Assembly (NCBI GenBank): GCA_947247005.1 | Contig: OX365952.1 | Location: forward strand, 8,702,501-8,766,500 | Length of the DNA: 64,000 nt | Direction: 5' to 3' | Source: Spisula solida | Taxonomy: Eukaryota; Mollusca; Bivalvia; Venerida; Mactridae | Shown here: positions 34,741 to 47,496 of the stretch, in pieces | How positions within the stretch are numbered: position 1 is the first letter of the stretch | Layout of the letters: each line of letters starts with the position of its first letter | Program-made: the position numbers and the translations under genes | Notes under the pieces: model-generated | What the model saw: only the letters and a program-made list of their open reading frames with translations | Databases searched by the model: none | What the model was told of the DNA's origin: nothing

Positions 34741-36466
34741 AGCTGATGTGTATAAAATTAAGCATGAAAATCTCAAAATTGTGAAAAAAATAAACGCGGT
34801 AGGCCGGTAGCTTTCAAATTGGGAAAACTATATGCACGATAATTTGACATACGAAATTGATCAACAAATTGTTAAATAATTTCATGTATAACAAACCAAT
34901 TTCAAGACACATAATTGCATATAATGACTCCCTTGTTCAATATAATATTTATATGCTTATAAATAAAACCTCGTATTAGTCCATTAAAAGGTATTATCAT
35001 AAGACGTGTTTTCAGTGTTCAACAATATCAAAGATCATAAACCAATTCCGATAATTCCATGACAATAGACAAGAGACATTTAGAATTTTAAGTCTCTGAA
35101 TAGACATTAACACTGAATGGTCATTCTCCTAATATGACTCTGGAGACCAAAATAAACTGTATATGTTGTTAATTTTATCAAGGGAAACAACCAGCACTAA
35201 GTTTACCCGCTGATCCTAAACAAATCCGAAAAATAATTTACGGAGCGATGTACCGGGTACGAATTGTGTTGAGTACGAACAAAAATATTCAGGACGAACG
35301 GTGGGAAGTGGTACGAAAGTGTTCAGTATGAAACGTTAGCGAAGAATTTATCCAACGATAAAACGATCTTAACTCGTGTTTTATACTCTTTTAATCGAGT
35401 TGCGTGTACATTTGACGGGTTTTGAGGATAATTTTGTAGTTCTTTTTAAGAATTTCGACTTGCCCGGGCCGACTTACGTCAGCCATCTTTTTGGGTAAGA
35501 AAATTATCGGTTGCGTAAAAAATACCGACCGGTTTGATTAGTCTGGTTCACGACATTCTTACAAAATGCATCGTTTTTGGATTTTTTTTTGAAGTCGTAA
35601 ACCATCGTGAACAGGTCACGTGCCCCTCCATGGACTTTTTACTTTGAGCTATCCAATATACCTGCTCGCTCAAGCTCGCGGGTAATGAACTCATCTTTAG
35701 CAGAGTGTAAAACTTTTGTCCAAATATGATTATTTCTTAAACCAACGACAGCAAATACACAAGATGCCACGGTAGAAGACGTTCCGCCCATTTGTTTGTC
35801 AAGTTTGTTTGCCGGAGGCTATCATGCGAATCCATTGGATCATGCAAACATGTGCAATACTTCTTATGTTTCTCGTACAACAGAAGTAAGGCATTTCATT
35901 GGTCAACTGGACTCTCAATTTACACCTGGCATCTGGTCAATAGCTGTTGTTTGTTTCTGGTAAGGCATCAGTCAATTGAAACCACGGTCCCCACCCCGGG
36001 AAAGGGCTGGTATAGCGGGGGAACTGTCTCGTGTTTTTGCCTTTCCGATTTTGTTCCGCGCCAAAATAGCGGGAAATATAGCCGTGATGCATAGAGCGGG
36101 GCAATTTGCGGGGATTTTACTATCTGTATGGGCCTGGGGGCAGGGATTTTACCCGGGGTTTGAAAAAGCAAAAGTAAACATTACCGCTATCACCAGGAGT
36201 TGGCAGACGTGGTTTCAATTGACAGGTGCATACATAGGTACTGGTCGATATTTAGTTCCGGAATTATTTTTCGATTAATAATATTTTTGTAGACGTTTTT
36301 ATAGAGTTCCATTGCGATATTTGATACAATCAAGTACGCTCCATAATGTCACCAATGATACGCAACGTACTCTTATTTCTGCCTATTTATTTCTACTGAA
36401 ATTGTATGCTTTACAGTCAGGTCTCGATGCAACGATATCTGATATACTGACATTATTCACGGTAAG
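34741..36466. other. no gene recognised; GC-richer patch at about 35980-36190
   Basis: Mostly AT-rich. Between about 35980 and 36190 the base composition rises (CCCCACCCCGGGAAAGGG, GCGGGGCAATTTGCGGGG) and both strands have 67-100-codon ORFs, but neither has a domain and they overlap. It may be an unrecognised element or a relic of a gene. Confidence 0.4.
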
Positions 36467-36582
36467 AATCCCGATACACCGCTTCTCAGTTCCATCAAAG
36501 AATTGTTCTGTTTTCATATGGCTCTGACGGACTAAAAACCAATGTTACGCTCGGACGGAACTGAGATGCGGTGTATCGGGAT
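36467..36582. repeat. hairpin with 30-bp arms
   Basis: AATCCCGATACACCGCTTCT at 36467 pairs with AGATGCGGTGTATCGGGAT at 36564; arms of 30 bp with three mismatches and a 56-base loop. No second copy seen in the window. Confidence 0.75.
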
Positions 36583-38007
36583 ACATACGGTGTTATCATC
36601 GGGACACATGTTTGTCTATGCTATTTCTATTAATGCAGTATGTTGACAAATCCGTTACAACGAATTACAAACAACGTCGTTATTACAACATTACGATAAC
36701 TGCAACCTCCAAATGAAGCGTCGAAAAAAAGAAAACAATTCCTTCATGCTCCATAGGTTCAACAGTAAACATAACTACCCACATGTTTTGTATAAATTAT
36801 GTATTTATAAACTTTTGATTTTGATTATATTTTATGATGTGTCTTGACCGTCATTTTTTTGTATTGTAAATGGTCAAAAACATTGATTATGTCGATTTAC
36901 CAAATAAATGTAAGTATGTATTATGAGGCATGATTGTAAACGATATTTCATTACTCATTTAGGCTCTGAATTGTACGGAAAATAGGATAGTCATAGCATT
37001 CAGACGGGAGTGTTAGCACGCAGGATTTATGACATTCTATCAGATTTATTATTAAATAACAACGACTTTACTAAAAATGGAGTACATTTTTGTAATAAAA
37101 ATCAATTTTTAATGCGGTCCACAATTATGTCTGTCGATACAACTGTAGTAACATAATCCACGTTACGACCGACACTAGACTCGTGAAATAAAAACACAAT
37201 ATCTTCAATACCTTTATTTCCATTTCTGTTAATTAATCCCGTCAATCTAATGGAAATATAACTATGTTGTATAACCCACATATCTAGAACTTCACTACTA
37301 TTGAGTATAACGGACTACCTTGATATCGTTCCGTGGAAACCTAATCAATTAAACAAACACTAACCCGCGTCATACCATCGATTTCGGGGGAAAAAGACAC
37401 TACCTACATTTCTGAGTAAATAAAACAGCTTTAGTTCTGGTAATAGATTAAATATAATACTTACAGTAACATTAATTGGAAATCGATTTGTAAGAGAATC
37501 TTCCCTGTCAGCGTCACCTTCGCTTTCATTAATTATATTCAACTAAATAAAGACCTTACCTGGTCTACTTCATACAATACAAGCAAACTTCCCTTCAGTG
37601 ACCTACTGGTGACTTACTTTAAATTCAATACAGCCATATTGACTGAAACAGCGTGCTATTTATTTGTACATTTTTTAAGTCAAATATCTGCAAATTATGT
37701 GCAGTTTTCAGTTCTTATATCTCGACACCGGTTTGGGGCATAATATTTGCTCTTGCATGACCGCCAGTCTGCACATCAGGGTACTGTTTTACTGACATTG
37801 CGAAAATGTTACGAACATCTACGTATACTTATTTGTCTTACGCAAATTCTTGGTGCCTTTTACTAATCGATCCCAAGTTGTTGCATACATTTAGGTAAAA
37901 CTATTGAATATTGAACGTAGACCGGGCCACAATAATACCAATATTTTGGGAACCACAATGAACAAGTCATTAAGAATTGCAAGCAATACAGAAGTCCCCT
38001 ACCGGTT
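36583..38007. other. no gene recognised
   Basis: Intergenic AT-rich sequence. A 78-bp open block (37544-37467) has AG/GT-like borders but no supporting homology. Confidence 0.45.
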
Positions 38008-38043
38008 TGAAGCACTTACGACCTTCTAATTCTAAGCCAGCGA
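38008..38043. mobile_element. family B MITE, single end
   Basis: CACTTACGACCTTCTAATTC followed by TAAGCCAGCGA is the right terminal repeat of family B, present without a matching left end. Confidence 0.65.
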
Positions 38044-38582
38044 AAAAGTCACAAACATTTGTTTAAACTATGAGAAGCAACGATAACGTCAGAGGGTTCC
38101 TACAAGTTAGGACCAATGTAGACTGGTTGTTTCACCGTCCTACTTTCAGTAGACTGTGTCGCAAATGTGACAAGTGGAATAGTCTAGACCGAAGTGTTAA
38201 TGTTTATACCTTCGTTGTTTCCCTGAAAAGTCAGACAATGTATAGGTCTGACGTCACTGTTGTATTATTGATTATTGATATATTTGTTGAAACACCATTT
38301 GTTAAAAAACAGTTTAAAATAAACCTAATATGATATTCTGTTAAATCTATATATAGGGCATATATAATTAAGAGTGTATTAACTGTTAAGATGTTTTAAC
38401 GAAAACTAATTAATTTTGCAGTGTTTGTAATTAAGTATCTATAGTTAATAATTCACACAAAAAGGCACAAACGTTATATCGATATTTGACATCGTCCTAG
38501 CGATGTTGGGTATGTTACTATCTCGCGATACATTGATACATCGTTACATCTTAGCTAATAATCTACAACAGTTACCCAACAG

Positions 38583-38790
38583 TTAGTAATAGATCGGACA
38601 GGGAAGGTAGCACTCAACTGAAACAGCTAAGCACAGAAAACACGAAATAAATACTGACGACAATTACACGGGACAATGCCCAACACACAACTAAACAAGA
38701 AAATGAACTTTACCGCTGAAATTCAAAGTTTCAGCTGTCAAACAGTCGAAAGTCTAAGTCCCAGCTGTCCAAAAGCTGTAAAACCCAAAA
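38583..38790 (+). mobile_element. dispersed repeat family D, copy 3
   Basis: ATCGGACAGGGAAGGTAGCA, ACTGAAACAGCTAAGCACAG, GGACAATGCCCAACACACAA and AAGTCCCAGCTGTCCAAAAG match the family. Confidence 0.7.
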
Positions 38791-41099
38791 CCCGACAACT
38801 CGATCGTAATTCAAATGCCTTTGCGGTAAATTGGCCTAACCATAATTCCTGGAGTTGATTATCTACGAGTACCAACTTGCAGGTTCTTCACGTGTATGTG
38901 ATCCATCCGTAGACGTATTATGGATCAGTTATCATTTATTTTCAGCAAATTGCCATTTGAGTACACATTTAGCCATCCAAATAAAGCGAAACGGGTGTCC
39001 TGGAAGAACCTATGAAGCCCAACCAGTACAATCAAACCAGCCAAGTAAGCCGGTGGACTATTTAATCAATATATCGTGTCAGTCGTGAAAGTTGTTAGCT
39101 TATTGCACCTTTGGTTGAATTCAGATGTAAGCTGTGAATATTGATAAATTTGTTACGGAATGCATTGCTTGAAACAACGCATTTTATAAGAAAATATGGC
39201 TAAAATAAGAATACCAGCCTACCGCTACCATCACACACCGCTATTTTCAGCGACGTAATTGACGTTTCGCTGTTTTTCAAATGGTATTCCCGGAATGAAA
39301 CTATGTCCTTTATATGGAAATTACATAAATATTCAAATTGTATATGATTAAATATATCTACAACAATATCTTATATTGTCTAAGTAAAGGATTAGAGTTA
39401 TACGTAATGGATGTATGTTAAAATGAAAACACCTCGCACATTAGGACTGACGCTGATAGATACGTCCGTACGTTTGCCTATCTGCCCACACCTGTATCGT
39501 TCAGAATACCACGCTGCTCTTCAGAAATTTGCTTTTGCCACTTAAAAACAAGGCCATTACATGCAGTATGTTCTCCTTTCGCTTTCTGTAGCGACACTTA
39601 TGTGTCTGCTGTGTTTTTCCAAGACACATGCACAATGTTATAGTCGCACGAATTTCCTTGCGTTAATTCATAGACAATTTGACGTTAATTAAAACCTAAC
39701 TCGCCTTGATCAAGTAGTGTTCTATTCCAACACCAACGTCCAAATAACTTCAAAATTTCACGAAATGTTAAGATAATATCTCGCAGTAATCTGACGGAAA
39801 TATGGGTATGTAATTTAACCAATTCGGAATTAATAACTAGTTACACTAATGAAAAATTTACGTTACGTCAGTCGGGCGTGGTAGGGCGTTACTATGGTAA
39901 TATAATGGCTGATGACATGCAACTGGTTTGTATTATAGAAGATAAATTTGTATTGACAGTAGATAATAAGTTTATGTTTGTATTGATATATAAGAAATTA
40001 GTATTTAAAAGCAATTATAATCAAATGAGAGCGATAGTCTACGAATATATTGAATGACCCTCGTATATTTGCAATTGTCACTGGTGTCTAAATTAATGTA
40101 CAGTTATATTGGACAAATACGCTTACCTTTGCTGTTCCAGTCAATGCAAAGTTCACTTTTCTGTGGATCAAACATTCTGTTTTAATTTATGAGAGTTGGT
40201 AAGGTTGATTTATGAAGATATACCAATTTTTATTCTAATTGGCAGATCTTAAGGTTTATGGGGATCCAGCCTAGTCGCTAACGGACTATATTTATTATTC
40301 ATCAAACTATTTATAGCGATTCAGTTTAATTATTCACTTGTGTTCAAAATGCTTACGAAAATTGCTGCGAAACCTTTCATATGAGACAAACATTTCTATA
40401 ACTTAAGTCAGAATATAGATTGACGAATTACAATCATAGCAGCCCGAACTGTCGAGAATAACATAAGTAAAATTTACAGATGATATATAGACTAGGTGCT
40501 AGAGTGCACCCAACAGAGCAAATACCTATATAAATTATTCTCATATAAATTATCCTCTTTATATTTTTCTTAGTTCAAGTCAATAAATACTGAATGACAT
40601 TAGCTAGATTTAAACTATGCATTGGGAATCCGTACATGGTGACCTATGCCTCTCCCAAGCCCGGATAAAGGAGGAGGGGTGTGCATAAGGCTTATATATA
40701 TCATTCATATTCATATGTTTATTTATATTTGTACATTAATGTTTTGTTATGTTTTGTAAATATGTTATGCTCTCCAAAATAGAGGAAAATAAAAGTTATT
40801 ATCATTTACCTTTATAAATCGACTACGTGCAACAGAAACGGAAACAACTGGATACTAGTAAATACAAAAATAATATAAATAATTCGATAGTGGATGAAAG
40901 GGCGCAGGGAAATGAAAACACTAGCAACAGAACAAAAAAACTACATCAATAACTCTACAGCTGCATATTAACTTATGAACGAACCGGATAGGGTACGACT
41001 AGCGCGAACAAAACAGATAGGGGACAAATAGTGAATGAGAACCCCCCCCCCCCCCCGACGAATACTAAGAAATTATGACAAACGTGTATTGTAGATAAA
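38791..41099. other. intergenic; possible 5' region of the following RTE-like relic
   Basis: No gene seen. The block near 40640-40685 (CTCTCCCAAGCCCGGATAAA then GGAGGAGGGG) and a homopolymer C run near 41044-41056 precede the decayed retrotransposon. At 40985-41037 the text 'GAACCGGATAGGGTACGACT...GCGCGAAC' resembles sequence inside the insertion at 50432-51885. Confidence 0.4.
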
Positions 41100-41675
41100 A
41101 ACGAACCTCAAGAACAGGATGTTGGAATGTAAAAGCAACGTGTATGAACCTGGAAAACACAATGAAGGAATATAACACCAGTAAACCTCGTATAAATGAG
41201 TACAGACATAATCTGGGATAATCACACAGAACTCAGGGCTTGTATATTGCTTGCTATTCTGGACGAAGTGATATCATTCATAAACGTGGAGTGGCAATTA
41301 TAATGGTAGAACGTGGGTAGAAACCTAATAATGATGATAGACTAATGGCTGCCATAATTTACAGAAGAAATGGTAAAATATGTATAAAACGTGACAATAG
41401 TATGCGCCAATCAATGAAGAGAGTAAAGAAAACAAATACAACTTCTATGAAAATGTGAATGATACAATCGAAGTAATTCCAAAGCATGACGTTCTTATTG
41501 TGATGGGAGTTTTGAATGCTAAAGCTGAGAATGACAACACTAAGTGTGAGAACATCATGGGAAAGGCAACAGGTTGTAGTATCAACGAAAATGGTGAAAT
41601 TTTGTGATTGAAGAAACGTTCCTCCAACTATATTCACAAGACCACAAGGTCACCATCATTAAGACAATAGAAAAT

Positions 41676-41790
41676 TGAGAAGGCTCAACTCAACCCAACT
41701 TAAACAGCCGAGCACAGAAAATATAAACCCATCAAATACAATAGTAACAAGGCACAATGCCCAACATACGACTGAACGAGAAAGTCACCA
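41676..41790 (+). mobile_element. family D repeat, copy 4, inside the RTE relic
   Basis: ACTTAAACAGCCGAGCACAG and GGCACAATGCCCAACATACG lie between the endonuclease and RT pieces of the relic. Confidence 0.7.
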
Positions 41791-42409
41791 TCGTGTCATG
41801 ATAAACTATAAATGGTCTAACAAAACTCTCTTTAAGATATACACCTATGAAAGGTGTATATTTTTGGTGACCATGTTTTAGTTATAGCAAATCTGAAGCT
41901 CAAACTTGGAACTAACAAACCCAACAGTGGTAACCGACAGTTCAGTGTAGAGTAGAGAGTTTAACTTTGAGAGAAGCTCAAGCTGGGTTTGGAAGAAAAG
42001 GATGATACAATAACCATATATTCATATTACGCAATATATTAGAATAGATCTATTATTGGAATGGTAATTCACCACCTGCCTCAAACGATTTCACTTGATA
42101 GATTGCACAGTGGAAACACTGTGAAAGATAATCAAATCATATGGGATACCCAAGAAATTGATCAACATAGTTAAGGGCATGTACGATGGCTACTGCAGCT
42201 CTGTCATACATAAAGGTCTAATTTCGAGTGTTTTTATTAGGCCTACATGTGTGGTTCTCCTTTCCACACCCTGATCGCAATAGATTGGATGGTGAAAGAA
42301 CAACCAACTCCACAAACACGAGGACTGGAAACTAAAATCAATTGTTGAAGATTTAGATTTTGCGGACGACATCTGTCACACACGGACCAACATGTGCAAA
42401 GTAAAACCT

Positions 42410-42545
42410 TAGACCTATAATAAAAAGCCAGTAAACTTTGGCATTGTGCCTTTTGATCGCGTTATTTCTGTTTCCTGTGATCGGCTTTTTAAGTTGAGTG
42501 CTACCTTTGGTGTCCGATTTTCATTAACTTTTTGGACTGGAAATA
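42410..42545 (-). mobile_element. family D repeat, copy 5, inside the RTE relic (inverted)
   Basis: The reverse complement contains AAAATCGGACACCAAAGGTA, CTCAACTTAAAAAGCCGATC and AAGGCACAATGCC. It falls right after the ADD motif of the relic. Confidence 0.65.
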
Positions 42546-43298
42546 AACAAGGAACAAAACAAAATAATGACAATCAACCGAAAGAACAACAAAGCTCTTA
42601 AGTTACGTGGAACTCCCCTTGAAAATGTCGACAACGTTGGTGACATCGGAACGGAAGTCAAGCTTAGGGCAGGAAAAGCAACACCGACATTATTTAACGA
42701 GCTTATCAACAAACTAGACAAACGTAGAAAGCAATCATTAAATTGAAACTCTATAAAAGCACTATAAGAACAGGAAATACTAGTAAACTGTTGGGCAACG
42801 TGGACAACAAATATAAATATGGAATCAAAGCTACGAGGATTATAACTAAGATGTCTTGGAAATACTATTGTCACAGATTATATCCAGCAACGACGTAGAG
42901 AAAAGAAATTGGAGATACAAGCTCAGAAAATAAGCGCATATGACGGAGATGGTTATGCTGTGTCATGAGAACGGATGATAATTGATATCTAAATATAAAA
43001 CTGAGATGGACAACGCAAGGACAAAGAAAACGAGTGAGACCAAAAAGAGCCTGGGGAAGGGCAGTTGAGGTGTAGTTTTAAGTAATGGGAACAACCAGGG
43101 AAACTAATGAGAGAAAAGCCCAGAACATATGTATATTGAATATCGCCCCAGAATACAGGCATGATTTGAAATAAATGCATACATCTACGAGTATATAACA
43201 ACACTTAGTTGCTGTTTCTAAATCCGCTTTTGTTTGGAGTCAGTAATTCTTACGTTTCCTTGAACATATTGAGTCTATCACTAAAACTCGAGGTAAAA

Positions 43299-43465
43299 AT
43301 CGCTGGGCATAAAATTAGAAGGTCGTATATTTGAAATCTGCATCATAAGGCGCTTCTAAAGAGCCTATTTTCATGAAAATCGGAAGTAAAGAGTAGTTTT
43401 CAGACAGTTTTGTCTTGTTATCTAAAATCCTTTGTACTTACGACCTCTAATTCTAAGCCAGCGAT
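43299..43465. mobile_element. family B MITE, copy 4
   Basis: Ends ATCGCTGGGCATAAAATTAG and CTAATTCTAAGCCAGCGAT form terminal inverted repeats; the interior is the reverse of copy 2 in part (CATGAAAATCGGAAGTAAAG, AGTAGTTTTCAGACAG). Confidence 0.75.
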
Positions 43466-46161
43466 TTATACATGTAAATTTGGACAATATATCCACTAGC
43501 CAAGGATCTGACATGTACTGGTGACAAGGCGACATCAATAATACTATAATTCCAGAATGTTTCAATATGATATACTAGTAACCCAGATGCAATACTATCT
43601 CGTAACTTGTTTGTTTTGAAAAACTGTAATGTCGCTTTTAGAAATATAACATTATCTGAGTCAGCAAGTTAACATCGTTCCCGTGGGCGCTAATAACCCT
43701 TATATTTACAGTTCAAGTTCAATCCACGAGATAAATGACATATTTGATACCATCCCCGACACTTAGCTAGATATGCCCGATCAATATACACCTACTTCAA
43801 TTATATCATTTAAAACTATCAGAAAACAACTTACCGGGTTCCAAACGGAAATACGCGATTGTTTAGCTATATCACAAAGCCTGGTAATAAGTATATAAAA
43901 GTAATCGAGATCTGCATAAAACTATACGATATGTTTCTTATAACTACACACATCACAACTGGTCTTTAAGAACTAAGTTTGTAAACAAAAGCACTTCTAG
44001 TAAGCCACGTAACACTATCGTCATGGTAAATATGAATAATTAAATCTACAGGAGAACCATCGATATTTCAACTCTAGGTTTTCATTGTCGTTATCATCAA
44101 CAATTCATTGGTTATATTGTATTGAAAATCAGAATATATCGATTGCTTCGCTTTCCAAGCAGAACGTTTAAAAGCTTTTATTGATTTGTTCAAAGGAAGC
44201 GTTTGTGACATCAGTATTAATGAGCTATGCTACAGTGGCATTAGAGCTATAAATGATATCAACATTTATATACAGAAATGCATTTTCATTCAAATACAAA
44301 TGGGGATTGTACAATTCGTACTGCGTAACATGTATTGATATAACCGTACGCCGTATGTGGCTTGTTTCAATTAACCATTAATAATAATTATTATTGAAAA
44401 TGTTAAGAGTCTACAATATGTACTGCGTCACATTTAATATTATAATAATTGTAAAGCGCGTACGTATTGACCTATTATTCATTAAACGTCGAACGAATTC
44501 GTAAATATGAACTTCCTTTGTCCAAGCGTCAGCGAATATCGGAGTTATCAGGTCTGTAACTAAGCACCATTCTCATACATCAGCGGCTAGTCAACTTTCC
44601 CAGACTATGTTTCGAACGAAGAATACTCTGGTGAACGAGAATGCTAAGCACCGATGTCATTCGGAAAGGTTGCCGATACCATTTTACTAGTTCCGGGTTT
44701 CAATGAAATGGGCGGATATATGCTGCCGGGCTCGTTTTGGGATGTTGAATGTTCCGGAAACATTCGCACATAATGCAACAATTTAATGAGTACCTAGTCT
44801 ATAATTATGAAAGCGCTATAAAGTGTATCTGTTCGTTTCATCATGTTCAGAACCGTTTTATATGTGTTCGGCTATTTGTTCGTAGAGTCGTATGTTTTCA
44901 GTCATTGCATGTTTACCATAGTAAATGAGATACAGTGTGCGTTGTCATAGAAGCCATGTAACGCATAGGCGGGTCACAATGTTGATTTTCATTACTAACC
45001 TTACTTAAAATGTAAATATATCAGTAACCACTCGATAAATAAAAGTTATGTATCATTCCTTTAATGTCACTGGCGTGTACGAGGGAATGAACAGGACTAT
45101 TGTCATTTAAACCGCATGGTTAAACAATGTAAATTAAAATATACATAATCAGAATGCGGAACCCTTTTTCTACATACAGTACAATTATTATGAACAAAAC
45201 CAATACATGGTCTGAGAGTTACATGGTTCTGAATAGGGTCACTAACGCTGACCGGTGCACAGAATGACGTCAATGACGCCACACCTATTTTACACAGCGT
45301 TGGAGATTCTCATAAGCCTATGAAATATGCTGTTTATATTGGCAATGGTGATACAAATGTAAATACATTCCTATAATACATCTCTTTGTGTGAATCGCAT
45401 GTACTAGTTTTTTCTGGATCTTATATCGAGCATAAGAGCGAGAATTCTTACCCTAAAATGTTGGTATTTTGAAAAGGTCTCAGTAACTGACGGTTATTGT
45501 GGTTTTCATTTACTGGTCGGTCTTTCAATTCTGAACAAACATCCCTAAAGCGTTTATATCATTCTAAAACTGGTGTTGATCTTACGTCCATGCGTGCGTC
45601 TGAGAAATAATGCATGTATATGTACGATCACTGAGTCAAAATATGAAAATACATTCTAGCATAGCACGTGAGATTTGCCTTCTTCGCGTATATTGAGCTT
45701 ATAAATTATGGCTGTTCAATTTAGCCATCGTTCACAAATAGTATTAACAGAACGGTATTTTATCCAGGCCTCCGTTACTGACAAGCACCCGTATAGAAAG
45801 CGGTGGGTGGGTGGCGCGTACGATCGCTTTCATTCCTGTCTATTTTCTTTAAATTTCTACAATAGCCTGGCCACTAACACTAATCTACTATAATTAACAG
45901 TAGAAGTAGCTTTGTTGATATTGAATTTTTGTTATTCAATGTGGAATTCAGTGTTTTATGTAACTACAGCATGTTATTCTGTATTGTTCGTATACATATG
46001 TTCATTACTATATGCTCAGATATGTTATACATGTAGAATGAGCTCTTGAGTGTATTTATGTTTGTCATTTGCTACTTGTTGTTCCCTGGTATTCTTGCAA
46101 TTCGTTGTTTTCAGGTAATGTGTATACATCAAGCTTGTGTTATTTCCATGTGTTTTAATTC
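43466..46161. other. intergenic, no gene recognised
   Basis: AT-rich, with only short ORFs (plus 45708-45893 and others). No matched repeats. Confidence 0.5.
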
Positions 46162-46329
<168 letters not shown>

Positions 46330-46379
46330 ACTGCATCACCCCCTCGCGGAGATTTTGTGCGTGTATGCGCTGTATAGTT

Positions 46380-47088
46380 TGTCATTTGTATTTGGTATGT
46401 TCTATGTGACTTTGTGTTACAACATGTTTCCATGTGCTGTAGTTTGTGATATGAATTATGTGGCTCTCATGTGGTGCAGTAATCTTCATGTGTATTATAT
46501 GCAGTGTGTTGTAAACATTTATTGCTATTTTTTGTGGATGTATTATGTAATTTATCGTGTGCATGGGTTTCAATTTGTTGTATTGTCTGTAACATGTAAC
46601 ATGTTGTTATCATGTATGGTCTTCTTTGCAGGTTTGTTTACAGTATGATGTTGTTCTCGAGTTTTAAAACATAATTTATGTTGTACTGCGCAATTATATA
46701 ACCAGCTCTTATGTGCTGTAGCTAAGTTTGTATTTTGCAATATGTTATACTCAGGTGTTGTAACCTTAACTCTTACAAATATACGTAGAACTTTATAATG
46801 TGCTATTCCCTAATACTGTACCGGTACTTTGTTTTATGTAGTATTGTGTAATGTGTTACTCTCTAGTGCTGTAACTCGTCTGTGTGCTTGTATTAAGTAA
46901 TTTGTTATTCTCTAGTTATGTTACCTGTCTTTATGTTCGTACTATGCAAACCAAACTGTTGTTCTCATGTGCTGTAACACGTAGCTTAGTGTGTATTATG
47001 TAATGTGCTATTTTCTAGTGTCATTACTTGTTTAAGTGTTGGTTGTATGTAATGTATTAGTCCCTAGTGCTACAACATTCCTTTGTGT
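46380..47088. repeat. degenerate about 48-60-bp minisatellite, left part
   Basis: Loose repeats of TATTATGTAATGTG(T/C)TA(T/C)T(C/A)TCTAGTGCTGTAAC with Thr/Tyr-like spacing. The same repeat resumes at 52600 on the far side of the retrotransposon, in cleaner 48-bp form. TTGTGT at 47083-47088 is repeated at 52600-52605 and may be the target duplication. Confidence 0.7.
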
Positions 47089-47319
47089 AAGATAAGATAA
47101 ATTTATTAACGTCTCACACTTGTACATGTTTGTTACAAATATACATATAAAATGATAAAAATGTAAAACATGCACAAAACCACTCAATTTGAGTTATGAC
47201 AATATATGAACGGCATAAAGTATACATACATAAAAACAATAAAGAATAATATCTTTGAAACACATTATCATTCAATTACAAATACAAATCATAAAATATC
47301 ATCTATACATGTAAAAACC

Positions 47320-47496
47320 TTAATTGTACAATACATTTCTCCTAGTGACTAGAATTTCATGACAAGCTTTGGCACTGTATTTTACGATTTCATTATTTGA
47401 TAGGATATAATAAAACTTTTCTAGATCATTCAGATAATTAAAATCAGGGTAAACATTTTGAATACATTTATATAAATGACGTCTGGTGTTTTCATA
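47320..47496 (-). pseudogene. retrotransposon ORF2, C-terminal fragment
   Basis: Reading from the CACTA-like element border: ENTRRHLYKCIQNVYPDFNY and onward to ...CHEILVTRRNVLYN and TAA at 47320. It joins in frame to the RT core at 48875 if the 1375-bp element and one copy of its 3-bp duplication are removed. Confidence 0.85.

Larger units (their letters stand above)
41100..43130 (+). pseudogene. decayed RTE-type (CFDP2-like) non-LTR retrotransposon
   Basis: Conceptual fragments in shifting plus-strand frames follow the order of an RTE polyprotein. Endonuclease pieces: TGCWNVKATC, YSGRSDIIHKRGVAIIM and HDVLIVMGVLNAK (the usual MGDFNAK motif with Asp replaced). Reverse transcriptase pieces: REAQAGFG.., IPKKLINIVKGMYDGYCSSV, AIDWMVKE and DLDFADDIC (active-site ADD). 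C-terminal pieces: TTQGQRKRVRPKRAWGRA. Multiple stops and frameshifts mean it is long dead. Two family D repeats (41676-41790 and 42410-42545, opposite orientations) interrupt it. Confidence 0.75.

Noticed and set aside
37467..37544. 78-bp open block with AG/GT borders as an upstream TRIM-like exon
   Set aside because: Phases would fit (0/0), but the 26 residues have no B-box cysteines or other family feature.
40130..40180. Minus-strand ATG followed by 16 codons and a good GTAAGC donor
   Set aside because: It leaves in phase 1 and no exon with matching phase was found; unsupported as a first exon.
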